A stretch of 20,254 nt of DNA from Candidatus Segatella caccae (GTDB lineage: Bacteria > Bacteroidota > Bacteroidia > Bacteroidales > Bacteroidaceae): contig USOQ01000048.1 in NCBI GenBank assembly GCA_900556395.1, positions 1 through 20,254 on the forward strand, given 5' to 3'. The number at the start of each line of letters is the position of its first letter. Position 1 is the stretch's first letter. A program made the translations under genes and the position numbers. The notes under the pieces were generated by a model that saw nothing but the letters and a program-made list of their open reading frames with translations, ran no database searches and had not been told where the DNA came from. Shown here piece after piece: positions 1-7,130 of the stretch.

Positions 1-2
1 AA

Positions 3-53
3 TGACCACACTGGTCAGACTGGATTCAAAATATGCCCCTTTTTAAAGTGGGC
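3..53 (-). terminator. possible terminator hairpin downstream of the sugar kinase
   Basis: On the minus strand, past the kinase stop, positions 53-35 can fold as GCCC/GGGC with a bulged A, then CTT/AAG around a short A-rich loop. A short T-rich stretch (ATATTTTG) follows. A separate perfect 6-bp dyad, TGACCA-cac-TGGTCA, lies at 3-17 and may belong to whatever lies left of the window. Both are small structures, so the call is tentative. Confidence 0.3.
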
Positions 54-56
54 TCT

Positions 57-90
57 TCACTGAAGTTTCGCAAATGGGGAAGTTAAAAAG
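57..90 (-). repeat. family B repeat, isolated end fragment
   Basis: Positions 61-85 match the 'AATGGGG' end of the two full family B elements (TTTCGCAAATGGGGAAGTTAA). The fragment abuts the stop codon of the sugar kinase. Only this end is present here; the interior and other end are missing. Confidence 0.6.
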
Positions 91-95
91 ACCCA

Positions 96-968
96 TTACC
101 CGATAATCTGCAAGATATCGTTCAGCGAGCGCAGGAACGGACCGCTGTGCTCCAACTTGATGGTGCACATGGCAGCAGCAAACTTGCCAGCTTCTAAGGG
201 CGAAGCCCCTTGCAGCCTTCTGTATAGATATCCTGCCGAATAAGTGTCGCCACATCCCGTAGCGTCCACCACCTCGTGAGGCTTATATGCAGGCACCTCG
301 TAGAAGGTTTGGTCCACATAGATGAGCGACCCCTCGCTTCCTAAGGTGATGATCACCTCCGTCACGCCCCACGAGTGCAGCAGCAGTGCTGCCTGGCGTG
401 GATCTTTCAGTCCCGTGATAGTCTCCATCTCCGTTTCGTTCACCTTCAGATAATAGGTATTTCTGAGCACTTTCAGTTTGTCTTGCCAGTCTATGGGGTA
501 AACCTTTTCACCTCTCACCTCACGTAGATATCCCTGCACATCTATCGACACTCTGCCCTTTGAAGCCAAAAACTTCACCACCTCGGGCGAGAAATCATCA
601 CTCAGCAGACTTCCGAGGTGGAAAACCTTAGCCTTCACATCTTTCAAACTCTCGATGCAGAAAGGGTCAGCCTTGGCAAGCACCCTCTGCTTACGTTCAT
701 TCTGATTCGCCCCATAGTATCGGTTTTCAAAGAACACCGTGTTGCGCGAAGGGAATAGTGCCACCTGGATGCCCGCCTCTCGCATCTTCTTCACTGGTTC
801 ATCATCAGCAGGATTCATAGAAGTCACCAGTGAGAAAGTGACATCCTTGGGCAATTGGTTGATGGCATAAGCAAAGTAAAAAGAGGTTCCTCCCGCCATA
901 TATACCGTATGGTGAGGTGTCACTATTTTGTCTTTCGTAATATGTCCAATGCAACAAATATCAGTCAT
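96..968 (-). CDS. PfkB-family carbohydrate kinase
   Basis: The 290-residue protein is a ribokinase/PfkB-fold kinase, expected to transfer phosphate from ATP to a sugar or nucleoside in the cytoplasm. The N-terminal glycine-rich substrate region is seen at AGGTSFYFAYAI (residues 25-36). The second PfkB signature, VVDATGCGDTYSAGYL, is at about 233-248; D241 in GCGD is the expected catalytic base and the glycines form the anion hole. Length is normal for the family. The substrate cannot be told from sequence: ribokinase, fructokinase and adenosine-kinase-like members share these motifs. The start ATG at 968 follows an A/T-rich leader. A good Bacteroidetes-type promoter lies about 140 bases upstream, leaving a 5' leader of roughly 135 nt that contains part of a family B repeat. 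The gene is divergent from the AspT-type transporter, with no sign of an operon partner. Confidence 0.88.
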   Translation of the reverse strand: MTDICCIGHITKDKIVTPHHTVYMAGGTSFYFAYAINQLPKDVTFSLVTSMNPADDEPVKKMREAGIQVALFPSRNTVFFENRYYGANQNERKQRVLAKADPFCIESLKDVKAKVFHLGSLLSDDFSPEVVKFLASKGRVSIDVQGYLREVRGEKVYPIDWQDKLKVLRNTYYLKVNETEMETITGLKDPRQAALLLHSWGVTEVIITLGSEGSLIYVDQTFYEVPAYKPHEVVDATGCGDTYSAGYLYRRLQGASPLEAGKFAAAMCTIKLEHSGPFLRSLNDILQIIG

Positions 969-990
969 TTTTTCTTTCTTTTAGTATTAT

Positions 991-1080
991 TACTGAAGTT
1001 TCACCAGTTCAGAAGTTATAGGAGTTAATGAAGTTATCACTCCCTTCGGTCGTTAGGGAAGTTATAGCTAATGGGTTCTC
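991..1080 (+). repeat. family B repeat, partial copy
   Basis: This matches the 'left' half of the full elements: CAGAAGTTATAGGAGTTAAT with 9-base periodicity, then the shared TCACTCCCTTCGGTCGTTAG. It lies inside the inferred 5' leader of the sugar kinase, unlike most other family B copies, which lie at gene 3' ends. The other half of the element is absent. Confidence 0.7.
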
Positions 1081-1109
1081 AAGCCAAGCCCTCTTCATGC
1101 AAGCGAGTG

Positions 1110-1140
1110 CAAAGTTACCACAATTCATTGAAACAACAAA
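1110..1140 (-). promoter_or_regulatory. Bacteroidetes-type promoter of the sugar kinase
   Basis: On the minus strand, TTTG (1140-1137), a 19-base spacer and TAACTTTG (1117-1110) match the Bacteroidetes -33/-7 consensus exactly. Transcription would begin near 1104, giving a leader of about 135 nt. Confidence 0.65.
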
Positions 1141-1297
1141 CATTTTTAGCCGATAATATTCGTTGTGAGCGCACGAAAGCTACCGATTTTTAGCGTCCGC
1201 CAAGTGCTGCCTGACCCTCTCAGCCTCTTCGTGCAGCCCCTCACTGCGCGTCCATTGTTCTGCATTTGCATATTTTCTGAAAATTAATACCCAATCT

Positions 1298-1328
1298 TTT
1301 GCTCAATCGGAAAAATGCTGTACCTTTG
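1298..1328 (+). promoter_or_regulatory. Bacteroidetes-type promoter of the AspT-type transporter
   Basis: TTTG (1298-1301), a 19-base spacer and TACCTTTG (1321-1328) match the Bacteroidetes -33/-7 consensus exactly. The expected start near 1335 leaves a leader of about 125 nt. Confidence 0.7.
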
Positions 1329-1460
1329 CAGTAGAATTCAAACAAAATAATAAAAAAAATTTCGCACGCGACAGGAGTTTATTGATACCCTCATCTTCAA
1401 AAACAACTCTAACTCCTCAACCAGGCGAAACACAGAATATGATTGAAAAATAAGAACGTC

Positions 1461-3119
1461 ATGTGGTTTGATGGATTAATCTACAATCATTCGGCGGTGC
1501 AGGGCATCGTCATCCTTTCACTGATCTGCACATTGGGTCTTGCCCTTGGCAAGATTCGAGTACGAGGCATCTCTCTTGGCATAGCCTTTGTGTTCTTTGT
1601 AGGCATTATAGCCGGCCATTTGGGTCTGACGATAGATCACGACATGCTTGAGTTTGCCGAGAGTTTCGGTCTCACCATGTTTGTTTACGTCTTAGGACTC
1701 TATGTAGGTCCCAACTTCTTTGGCTCCATGCGACACGAAGGCATCTCGCTCAATCTGTGGTCTATGGCAGTCATCCTGGTGGGTACACTCTTCTCCTTAG
1801 CATTGTGTTGGCTACTGCCCGTGAGCCTACCCGACATGGTGGGCATTCTTTGCGGAGCCACCACCAATACGCCCGCCCTTGGTGCTGCCCAGCAAGCCCT
1901 GCAGCTGCAGAACCTTCCCAGCGGAGGAGCCGCCTTGGGCTGTGCTGTCACCTATCCCTTGGGCGTCGTAGGTGTCATCCTCGCTATGATGATGCTTCGA
2001 AAGCTCTTTGTCAAGCCTGCCGATCTCGAGATACGCCGCAACGATGAAGACGACCACACCGCTGTGGGACAATACATCATCGTCAATCCTGCCCTCAATG
2101 GCAACACCATAGCCGAGATATCGATGCTCACTCATCGCAAGTTCATCATCTCGCGCGTATGGCGTGGCGACCAAGTCATCGTTCCCCAGGCCGACACCGT
2201 ACTGCACACCAACGACAGCGTGCTCGTGGTGACCAATAAGGACGAAGTCTCTGCCATGTCGATACTCTTTGGCAAGAAGGTGGACAAAGACTGGAATCGC
2301 GACAAGGTAGACTGGAATGCCATTGACTCCAAGGTAGAGAGCCGCATCATCGTTGTCACCCGTCCTGGGCTTAACGGCAAGCGTCTGGGCCATCTCTCCA
2401 TGCGCAACACCTATGGCGTCAACGTGAGCCGAGTGCTGCGTGGCGATATCCGCCTCCTTGCCACCGACGACCTACGCCTGCAGTATGGCGACCGCCTCAC
2501 CGTGGTGGGCGACCCCACCAGCATCGACCATGTGGAGCAGTTCTTGGGCAATGCCGTCAAGACGCTTAATGAGCCCAACCTCGGTGCCATCTTCCTCGGT
2601 ATCATCCTCGGTCTGGCGGTGGGTACCATTCCCTTCAATCTTCCAGGCATGACAGCCCCCGTTCGCTTAGGCATCGCAGGCGGTCCTATCGTCATGGGCA
2701 TCCTCATCGGTGCCTTAGGTCCTCGCGTACATTTCATATCTTATATGACGCGCAGTGCTGGTCTGATGCTTCGCGAGTTGGGCTTAGCCCTCTATTTAGG
2801 ATGCTTAGGCTTAGAGGCTGGCGGCCAGTTCTTCGAGACCGTCATTCGTCCAGAAGGTTTGATGTGGGTAGGCATCGGTTTTGCCATTACCGTCGTCCCC
2901 GTCCTCCTCGTGGGTCTCATCATTCTGAAGACCAAGAAGTACGACTTCGGTAGCATCTGTGGCATTCTCTGTGGCAGCATGGCCAATCCCATGGCGCTCA
3001 CCTATGCCAACGACACGATTCAGGGCGATACCCCCAGTATCAGTTACGCCACGGTCTATCCCCTCGGCATGTTTGTCAGGGTCATTATCGCCCAAGTGCT
3101 GATCATGTTCTTTGTATAA
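1461..3119 (+). CDS. AspT/YidE/YbjL-family membrane transporter with two TrkA-C (RCK_C) domains
   Basis: From ATG 1461 the protein has 552 residues, the usual length of the aspartate:alanine-exchanger (AAE) superfamily. The order is an N-terminal membrane block of about five helices (roughly residues 5-190), two consecutive cytoplasmic TrkA-C-like domains (about 200-280 and 285-370), then a second membrane block (about 375-552). The halves carry the paired family motifs, ATTNTPALGAAQ in the first and CGSMANPMALTYAN in the second. Family members exchange amino or dicarboxylic acids; the substrate here is unknown. A TTG at 1443 would add six residues, but MWFDGLIYNHSA resembles the usual start of such proteins, so I prefer the ATG. 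The gene has its own promoter. It converges with the RluA gene, with a full family B repeat between the two stops. Confidence 0.85.
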   Translation: MWFDGLIYNHSAVQGIVILSLICTLGLALGKIRVRGISLGIAFVFFVGIIAGHLGLTIDHDMLEFAESFGLTMFVYVLGLYVGPNFFGSMRHEGISLNLWSMAVILVGTLFSLALCWLLPVSLPDMVGILCGATTNTPALGAAQQALQLQNLPSGGAALGCAVTYPLGVVGVILAMMMLRKLFVKPADLEIRRNDEDDHTAVGQYIIVNPALNGNTIAEISMLTHRKFIISRVWRGDQVIVPQADTVLHTNDSVLVVTNKDEVSAMSILFGKKVDKDWNRDKVDWNAIDSKVESRIIVVTRPGLNGKRLGHLSMRNTYGVNVSRVLRGDIRLLATDDLRLQYGDRLTVVGDPTSIDHVEQFLGNAVKTLNEPNLGAIFLGIILGLAVGTIPFNLPGMTAPVRLGIAGGPIVMGILIGALGPRVHFISYMTRSAGLMLRELGLALYLGCLGLEAGGQFFETVIRPEGLMWVGIGFAITVVPVLLVGLIILKTKKYDFGSICGILCGSMANPMALTYANDTIQGDTPSISYATVYPLGMFVRVIIAQVLIMFFV

Positions 3120-3163
3120 GATATCCTCCTCACGCTCTTCTCTTCTAATAGTCCTTTATCATA

Positions 3164-3333
3164 TTACAGAAGTTCGCATGTACGGAAGTTATAGTAGTTA
3201 AAGAAGTTATCACTCCCTTCGGTCGTTGGAAGTTATAGCCAAAAGCCTTTTTGGTTGTATATTTAGCAATAAAGCATATGTCTTCAACTCCTTTAACTCC
3301 TTTAACTTCCCCATTTGCGAAAGTTGAATTATT
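3164..3333. repeat. family B repeat, full copy (about 170 bp)
   Basis: The element runs from TTCGCATGTACGGAAGTTAT at one end to AACTTCCCCATTTGCGAAAG at the other, and these ends are imperfect inverted repeats of each other. Next to each end are 9-base repeats of the GAAGTTAAA type, three of them at 3287-3315. The centre carries CACTCCCTTCGGTCGTT and an AT-rich stretch. It is about 90% identical by eye to the reverse complement of the copy at 6818-6994. It fills the gap between two convergent genes and reaches the RluA stop codon. Confidence 0.8.
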
Positions 3334-5002
3334 AGAAGTCAGCCAAACTCTCAAAGAAGAGCTGCTTGCCCGTAAGCGGATGTCTCAGACTGATGGCTTC
3401 GGCATGCAGAAAGAGGCGCCTTGCCTGTTCGTTGCCGTAGAGCGGATCGCCCACGATGGGCGCATGCAGTCCCTCTCCGTGCGCACAGTGCACGCGCAAC
3501 TGGTGTGTTCGCCCCGTTTTGGGGTAGAGGGCGATTCTCAGGTGTGTGTCGTCGATGCGGCTTATCACCCGAAACTCCGTTACCGCCTCCTTACCCTGCT
3601 CCCTACTCACGATTTGTCGAGGACGGTCCAGATAGTCGGGCATGATGGGCAGGCAGATTGTTCCCTCTTGTGCGAAACTGTCGGCTGCCGTCTTGTCATG
3701 GCAGCCGATGATGGCGACATATCTCTTCTCCACCTGTCTGCCAACAAACTGCTCTTGTAGTCGATGATAAGCAAACTCCGTCTTCGCCACAACCATCAGT
3801 CCACTCGTCGACATGTCGAGCCTATGAACGATGATAGGTCCCGTGGCATGAGGCCATCGTCTTCTCATCACAGCAAACACCGAGTCACCCCCATTCTTCC
3901 CAGGCACCGATAGCATGCCCGCGGGCTTGCAAACTACAGCCATCTGCTCATCCTCATAGAGCGTGGCAAGCTCAGCGTCGCACACCTCCTGGCGTTGGCA
4001 AGAAGCCTCAGGCAACATCCATTGCAGGATGGGCTTGCACTTCCCATTGCAGGCAGGGTAGAAGTTCAGGTGGTGGCGTATCTCCTCCTTCGGACTCTCT
4101 CCCCACCAGAACATAGCCATCTGCAGCGGTCGATAACCCTGCTCGTAGGCATACTGCAACAGTTTGGGCTCGCAACATTCACCACTGCCCGCAGGCGGAA
4201 TCTTCGAAGCCGTGTCCTCGAAGATCTCCAAGAGGTTCTTGCGCTCGCCCCTTGCGTTGAGCATATCGAATTGCCCAAACAACCATCTCTGCAGACGGTC
4301 GGAGAGCTCTTTGCGTAGCAGTTTCTTGTCGCTGATGTCTTTCATCCTCCTCTCATATTCCACCTCCACATCATCCTTCCTGTCCAGCTCTTTCTTTAGC
4401 CTTCTCAGCTGAGCCTTCATAAACTGGCTCTCCTTCACCATCTCAGCCACTTCCTCTTCGCTCATGCCACCCTGCTCACGCCGTGCGTCGCGCTTCGCCT
4501 TAGCAGCCCTCATTTCATGCTGATAGGCATCGATGGTCTGCTGTCGCAGAGCCTTCTGCGAGTCTATATACTTCTTCATCTCCGCCAGCCGCTCGTCGCC
4601 CTCCATGAGGCGCAGAGCCTTGTTGATGCCTGTTATCTCATCCTCGTGCCGTCTGAAGTAACCCTCAGGCTGCAGATAGTCGAAGACCGCAGGCACAAAA
4701 CCCTCCCAGTCGCTCTTTCCACCTATCTGTCCACTATAGGCAGCCATGTAGCCCACCCGTGGCACAGCGTCCTCGCCAGGCCTCTCAGGTTTTTGGGGGC
4801 TCTCCACGATCAGCACACCAAACATCTTTCCACGGTCTATCTCCTCGCGCCAATCGTCACGCTTAGCGAGTTCCTGCTGCAGCTCCTTGCAAGCCAAGAT
4901 GCAGAGCGGGTGCGGTTGATAACAGAGCGGATTGTTCATCGTCTGCGGCACTTCAACGCCCGACGACTCATCAACGTATAAAGGTCGGAAAATCATATTC
5001 AT
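3332..5002 (-). CDS. RluA-family pseudouridine synthase with long N-terminal extension
   Basis: This 556-residue protein has its catalytic domain only in the C-terminal third (about residues 345-556). It starts at VVCKPAGMLSVPG and contains HRLDMSTSGLMVVAK, where D396 is the catalytic aspartate of RluA-type RNA pseudouridine synthases. GRTHQLRVH follows later, as expected. The domain converts uridine to pseudouridine in rRNA or tRNA; the target site is unknown. The first 340 residues are an extension with a charged, probably coiled-coil stretch (about 140-240, rich in K, R and E) and a small CNGKCKP motif near 335. Ordinary RluA proteins are near 220-330 residues, so this is the long form. 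ATG 5002 is used; ATG 4996 is also possible. The gene is divergent from the EamA transporter. Confidence 0.85.
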   Translation of the reverse strand: MNMIFRPLYVDESSGVEVPQTMNNPLCYQPHPLCILACKELQQELAKRDDWREEIDRGKMFGVLIVESPQKPERPGEDAVPRVGYMAAYSGQIGGKSDWEGFVPAVFDYLQPEGYFRRHEDEITGINKALRLMEGDERLAEMKKYIDSQKALRQQTIDAYQHEMRAAKAKRDARREQGGMSEEEVAEMVKESQFMKAQLRRLKKELDRKDDVEVEYERRMKDISDKKLLRKELSDRLQRWLFGQFDMLNARGERKNLLEIFEDTASKIPPAGSGECCEPKLLQYAYEQGYRPLQMAMFWWGESPKEEIRHHLNFYPACNGKCKPILQWMLPEASCQRQEVCDAELATLYEDEQMAVVCKPAGMLSVPGKNGGDSVFAVMRRRWPHATGPIIVHRLDMSTSGLMVVAKTEFAYHRLQEQFVGRQVEKRYVAIIGCHDKTAADSFAQEGTICLPIMPDYLDRPRQIVSREQGKEAVTEFRVISRIDDTHLRIALYPKTGRTHQLRVHCAHGEGLHAPIVGDPLYGNEQARRLFLHAEAISLRHPLTGKQLFFESLADF

Positions 5003-5019
5003 ATCATTTTTTATTCCTG

Positions 5020-5027
5020 CAAAGATA
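5020..5027 (-). promoter_or_regulatory. -7 promoter element of the RluA-family gene
   Basis: TATCTTTG on the minus strand matches the Bacteroidetes -7 consensus TAnnTTTG and lies 18 bases before the ATG. I could not find a matching TTTG -33 element, so only this half is supported. The leader would be very short. Confidence 0.5.
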
Positions 5028-5046
5028 CGATTTTTTTACCGAATCC

Positions 5047-5077
5047 TTGGTCAGGTCTTCGAAATATTCTACCTTTG
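5047..5077 (+). promoter_or_regulatory. Bacteroidetes-type promoter of the EamA transporter
   Basis: TTGG (5047-5050) and TACCTTTG (5070-5077), 19 bases apart, form a near-consensus -33/-7 pair. The expected start near 5084 is about 30 bases before ATG 5115, which supports that ATG over the far upstream in-frame one. It overlaps the region driving the divergent RluA gene. Confidence 0.6.
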
Positions 5078-5114
5078 CATCCACAATCCAGGAGTATATT
5101 ATTTTTTTTTACCC

Positions 5115-6002
5115 ATGCCCACCACACATCTCTATCACCTCTATCATCTCGTCGCATTCCTCACCGTAGCGATATGGGGCACCACGTTTGTGTCCACCAA
5201 AGTGCTGATGCTTCACGGACTTAGCCCTGCTCAGATCTTCACGCTTCGTTTCGCCATCGCCTATGTGCTGATGCTCAGCATCCATCACAAGCGTCTCTTC
5301 GCTGACACATGGCGCGACGAACTGATGCTGATGCTGTTGGGCGTCACGGGCGGCTCGCTCTACTTTCTGAGCGAGAACGAAGCCATGAACTTCACCACCG
5401 CCACCAACACCTCCCTCATCGTCTGCTCCTGTCCCCTCTTTGCTACGCTGCTCGTGCGTCTCGTCTATCGTTCCAGCCGCATCCATGTGCTACAACTGTC
5501 GGGTTCGCTCTTAGCCTTTGCTGGCATGGTGATAGTCGTGCTCAATGGTCGTTTCGTGCTCCATCTCTCGCCCGTAGGCGATGCCTTAGCCTTTACCGCC
5601 TGCATGTGTTGGGCCATCTATTCCCTGCTCATGAAGACGATGTCCCACAAGTACAGTGCAGCATTCATCACGCGCAAGGTCTTCTTCTATGGCGTCCTCA
5701 CCATCTTGCCCTATTATGCTGTGGTGCCTGGCTTCCCCAGTGTAGCCACCCTCACGCAACCCGTTGTTCTTGCCAATCTTCTCTTCTTAGGATGCTTGGC
5801 GTCGATGGTTTGTTTCCTCACCTGGAACTGGTGTATCTCTAAGTTGGGAGCCGTGAAAGCCACCAACTGGGTTTATTTCAATCCCATCACTACCATGGTC
5901 TTCGCCTCGTGGGTATTGGGCGAAAAGATTACCCTTTACTTCCTCCTGGGTGCCGTCTGCATCCTCGCTGGCATGTTCTTAGCCGACCGCAAGACAGCAT
6001 AG
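5115..6002 (+). CDS. EamA/DMT-superfamily membrane transporter
   Basis: This is a 295-residue, strongly hydrophobic protein with about ten predicted membrane helices arranged as two EamA repeats (about residues 10-145 and 155-290). Typical family features are AIWGTTFVSTKVLM in helix 1 and FNPITTMVFASWVLGEKIT near the end, where the conserved PxxxxxxxxxxxGE pattern of the second repeat is seen. Members export amino acids, metabolites or drugs across the inner membrane; the substrate cannot be read from sequence. The open frame extends upstream to 4932, but that part overlaps the start of the divergent RluA gene and precedes the promoter. I therefore start at ATG 5115, just before MPTTHLYHLYHLVAFLTVAI. 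Downstream lie repeats A and B, then rubrerythrin. Confidence 0.85.
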   Translation: MPTTHLYHLYHLVAFLTVAIWGTTFVSTKVLMLHGLSPAQIFTLRFAIAYVLMLSIHHKRLFADTWRDELMLMLLGVTGGSLYFLSENEAMNFTTATNTSLIVCSCPLFATLLVRLVYRSSRIHVLQLSGSLLAFAGMVIVVLNGRFVLHLSPVGDALAFTACMCWAIYSLLMKTMSHKYSAAFITRKVFFYGVLTILPYYAVVPGFPSVATLTQPVVLANLLFLGCLASMVCFLTWNWCISKLGAVKATNWVYFNPITTMVFASWVLGEKITLYFLLGAVCILAGMFLADRKTA

Positions 6003-6020
6003 CTGCCACTGGGAGGACGT

Positions 6021-6064
6021 GATGTTAATGTTTACTGGGGAGGGCGTGGCATCTTGCCCGCCCC
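6021..6064 (+). repeat. family A REP-like repeat, half copy
   Basis: AATGTTTACTGGGGA is followed by a GC-rich hairpin: GGGCG (6042-6046), bulged T, GGC, loop ATCTT, GCC, CGCCC (6059-6063). The core is identical to the ones at 15795 and 16965. It lies 18 bases past the EamA transporter stop and could act as a 3' mRNA structure. Confidence 0.7.
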
Positions 6065-6080
6065 TTATCAAGCAGTTTAT

Positions 6081-6132
6081 AACTCAACTTCCCCAACTTC
6101 TCTAACTTCCGTACATACGAAACTTCAGTTTA
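6081..6132 (-). repeat. family B repeat, short copy
   Basis: Read on the minus strand, the copy starts TTTCGTATGTACGGAAGTTA and continues as three 9-base units (GAAGTTAGA, GAAGTTGGG, GAAGTTGAG). It has one full-element end and the 9-base repeats but lacks the central part, as if deleted internally. Confidence 0.65.
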
Positions 6133-6201
6133 TAAGCAATAACAATCCTATATTTCTAAACGTTAAAAACCCATAACTTTCGCCAAATATTTCCCTTAAA
6201 A

Positions 6202-6233
6202 CTTGCAACTTTGTAAAATTTACAATATCTTCG
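6202..6233 (+). promoter_or_regulatory. candidate rubrerythrin promoter with a 7-1-7 palindromic operator
   Basis: CTTG (6202-6205) and TATCTTCG (6226-6233, one mismatch to TAnnTTTG) are 20 bases apart. The perfect palindrome TTGTAAAATTTACAA (6211-6225; 7 bases, central A, 7 bases) fills the spacer between them. A 7-1-7 inverted repeat is the layout bound by Fur-family regulators such as PerR, although the bases match the classic consensus only loosely. An alternative -7 is CAACTTTG at 6206-6213. The dyad is certain; its role is inferred. Confidence 0.5.
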
Positions 6234-6274
6234 CACTATCAATTCACATTAATAACAACAAAAACAGAAACATC

Positions 6275-6817
6275 ATGAAAGAACTAAAAGGAACCAAGAC
6301 CGAGCAAAACCTTTGGGAAGCCTTCGCAGGCGAATCGCAAGCACGCAACAAGTATACCTACTTTGCCAGCAAAGCCAAGAAAGATGGTTACGTACAGATA
6401 GCCAACATCTTCGAGGAGACAGCAGCCAATGAGAAAGAGCATGCCAAGCTATGGTTTAAGTATCTTCAGGGAGGCGAGATCAAGAGTACAGCCGAAAACC
6501 TCTTAGCCGCTGCCGAGGGCGAGAATGGCGAGTGGACCGATATGTATAAGCGCATGGCAGAAGAAGCCCGTGCCGAGGGTTTCGACGAGATAGCCTCCAA
6601 GTTTGCGATGGTGGCAGAGATAGAGAAGCACCATGAAGAGCGTTATCGCAAACTCCTGAAGAATGTAGAAGACAAGGTTGTCTTTTCGCGCGATGGCGAT
6701 TGCATCTGGCAGTGTGCCAACTGTGGACACATCGTTGTTGGTAAGAAAGCTCCCGAGGTATGCCCCGTTTGCAACCACCCACAGAGCTACTTCCAGATAG
6801 AAGCAAAAAATTATTAA
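6275..6817 (+). CDS. rbr: rubrerythrin (peroxide reductase)
   Basis: This is a 180-residue cytoplasmic non-haem iron protein that reduces hydrogen peroxide to water in anaerobes, taking electrons from NADH through rubredoxin-type partners. The N-terminal four-helix domain holds the di-iron ligands: E20, the E53xxH56 motif, E97 in EEARAEGF and a second ExxH around E117-H120. The C-terminal rubredoxin-like domain binds one iron with C147/C150 and C163/C166 (CANCG and CPVCN). Length is close to the usual 190. The open frame runs 24 codons further upstream, but MKELKGTKTEQNLWEAF is the standard family start and ATG 6275 lies after the promoter. It is probably a single-gene unit: a terminator-like repeat follows at once and the next gene is convergent. 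See the palindrome at 6211 for likely oxidative-stress control. Confidence 0.93.
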   Translation: MKELKGTKTEQNLWEAFAGESQARNKYTYFASKAKKDGYVQIANIFEETAANEKEHAKLWFKYLQGGEIKSTAENLLAAAEGENGEWTDMYKRMAEEARAEGFDEIASKFAMVAEIEKHHEERYRKLLKNVEDKVVFSRDGDCIWQCANCGHIVVGKKAPEVCPVCNHPQSYFQIEAKNY

Positions 6818-6994
6818 CTCAACTTTCGCAAATGGGGAAGTTAAAGAATTTAAAGAAGTTAGAGAAGTTAAAGCCATATGCTTTATAGCTAAATATACAA
6901 CAAAAAGGCTATTGGCTATAACTTCTAACGACCGAAGGGAGTGATAACTTCTTTAACTACTATAACTTCCGTACATGCGAACTTTGATTATTAA
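6818..6994. repeat. family B repeat, full copy (about 175 bp, inverted relative to 3164-3333)
   Basis: It runs from AACTTTCGCAAATGGGGAAG to AACTTCCGTACATGCGAACT, so both ends are imperfect inverted repeats of each other. Four 9-base units (GAAGTTAAA, GAATTTAAA, GAAGTTAGA, GAAGTTAAA) lie at 6837-6872, one more than in the other full copy, so copy number varies. It begins directly after the rubrerythrin stop codon. Confidence 0.8.
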
Positions 6995-7010
6995 GCCTAA
7001 GCAACTCTGT

Positions 7011-7080
7011 GTAGTGTTTAATGTTTAGTGTTTGCGAGCTTCCCCGCACGTAAGCATTAAGCACTAAACATTATACATTA
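7011..7080. repeat. family A-like inverted repeat without the GC core
   Basis: TAATGTTTAGTG (7019-7030) and CACTAAACATTA (7062-7073) are a perfect 12-bp inverted pair, separated by 31 bases. The arms are the same as those framing the family A elements near 13.9 and 15.8 kb, but the REP-like GC hairpin is absent. Confidence 0.55.
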
Positions 7081-7083
7081 TAT

Positions 7084-7130
7084 TAAACTTCTTTAACTAC
7101 TATAACTTCCGTACATGCGAAACTTCAGTC
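7084..7130 (-). repeat. family B repeat, end fragment at the mutY 3' end
   Basis: CTTTAACTACTATAACTTCC followed by GTACATGCGAAACTTCAGT matches one end of the full elements almost exactly. It overlaps the mutY stop (TGA at 7127-7125), so the repeat supplies the stop codon and perhaps the last residue. Confidence 0.65.

Larger units (their letters stand above)
969..1460. other. intergenic region between divergent kinase and transporter genes
   Basis: This 492-base gap holds a partial family B repeat (991-1080), a minus-strand promoter (1110-1140) and a plus-strand promoter (1298-1328). The two promoters point away from each other and are separated by about 160 bases in which I see no ORF or clear RNA. 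The transporter leader has a 7-bp inverted repeat, AGGAGTT (1373-1379) with AACTCCT (1411-1417), and a 4-codon ATG ORF at 1439-1453. Confidence 0.6.

Noticed and set aside
57..1080. Kinase gene as cargo of a composite element between two family B fragments
   Set aside because: The two fragments point the same way and are different halves of the element, so they do not form the inverted or matching ends such a unit needs.
3251..3760. 169-codon plus-strand ORF overlapping the RluA gene
   Set aside because: It starts in a family B repeat and then runs antisense to the well-supported pseudouridine synthase domain; its composition is that of a shadow frame.
4932..5114. Extended N-terminus of the EamA transporter
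   Set aside because: It would lie upstream of the promoter at 5047-5077, overlap the divergent RluA start, and add residues not typical of the family.
6503..6877. 124-codon minus-strand ORF over rubrerythrin
   Set aside because: Its first part is translated 9-base repeat (LTSLNSLTS) and the rest is antisense to rubrerythrin.
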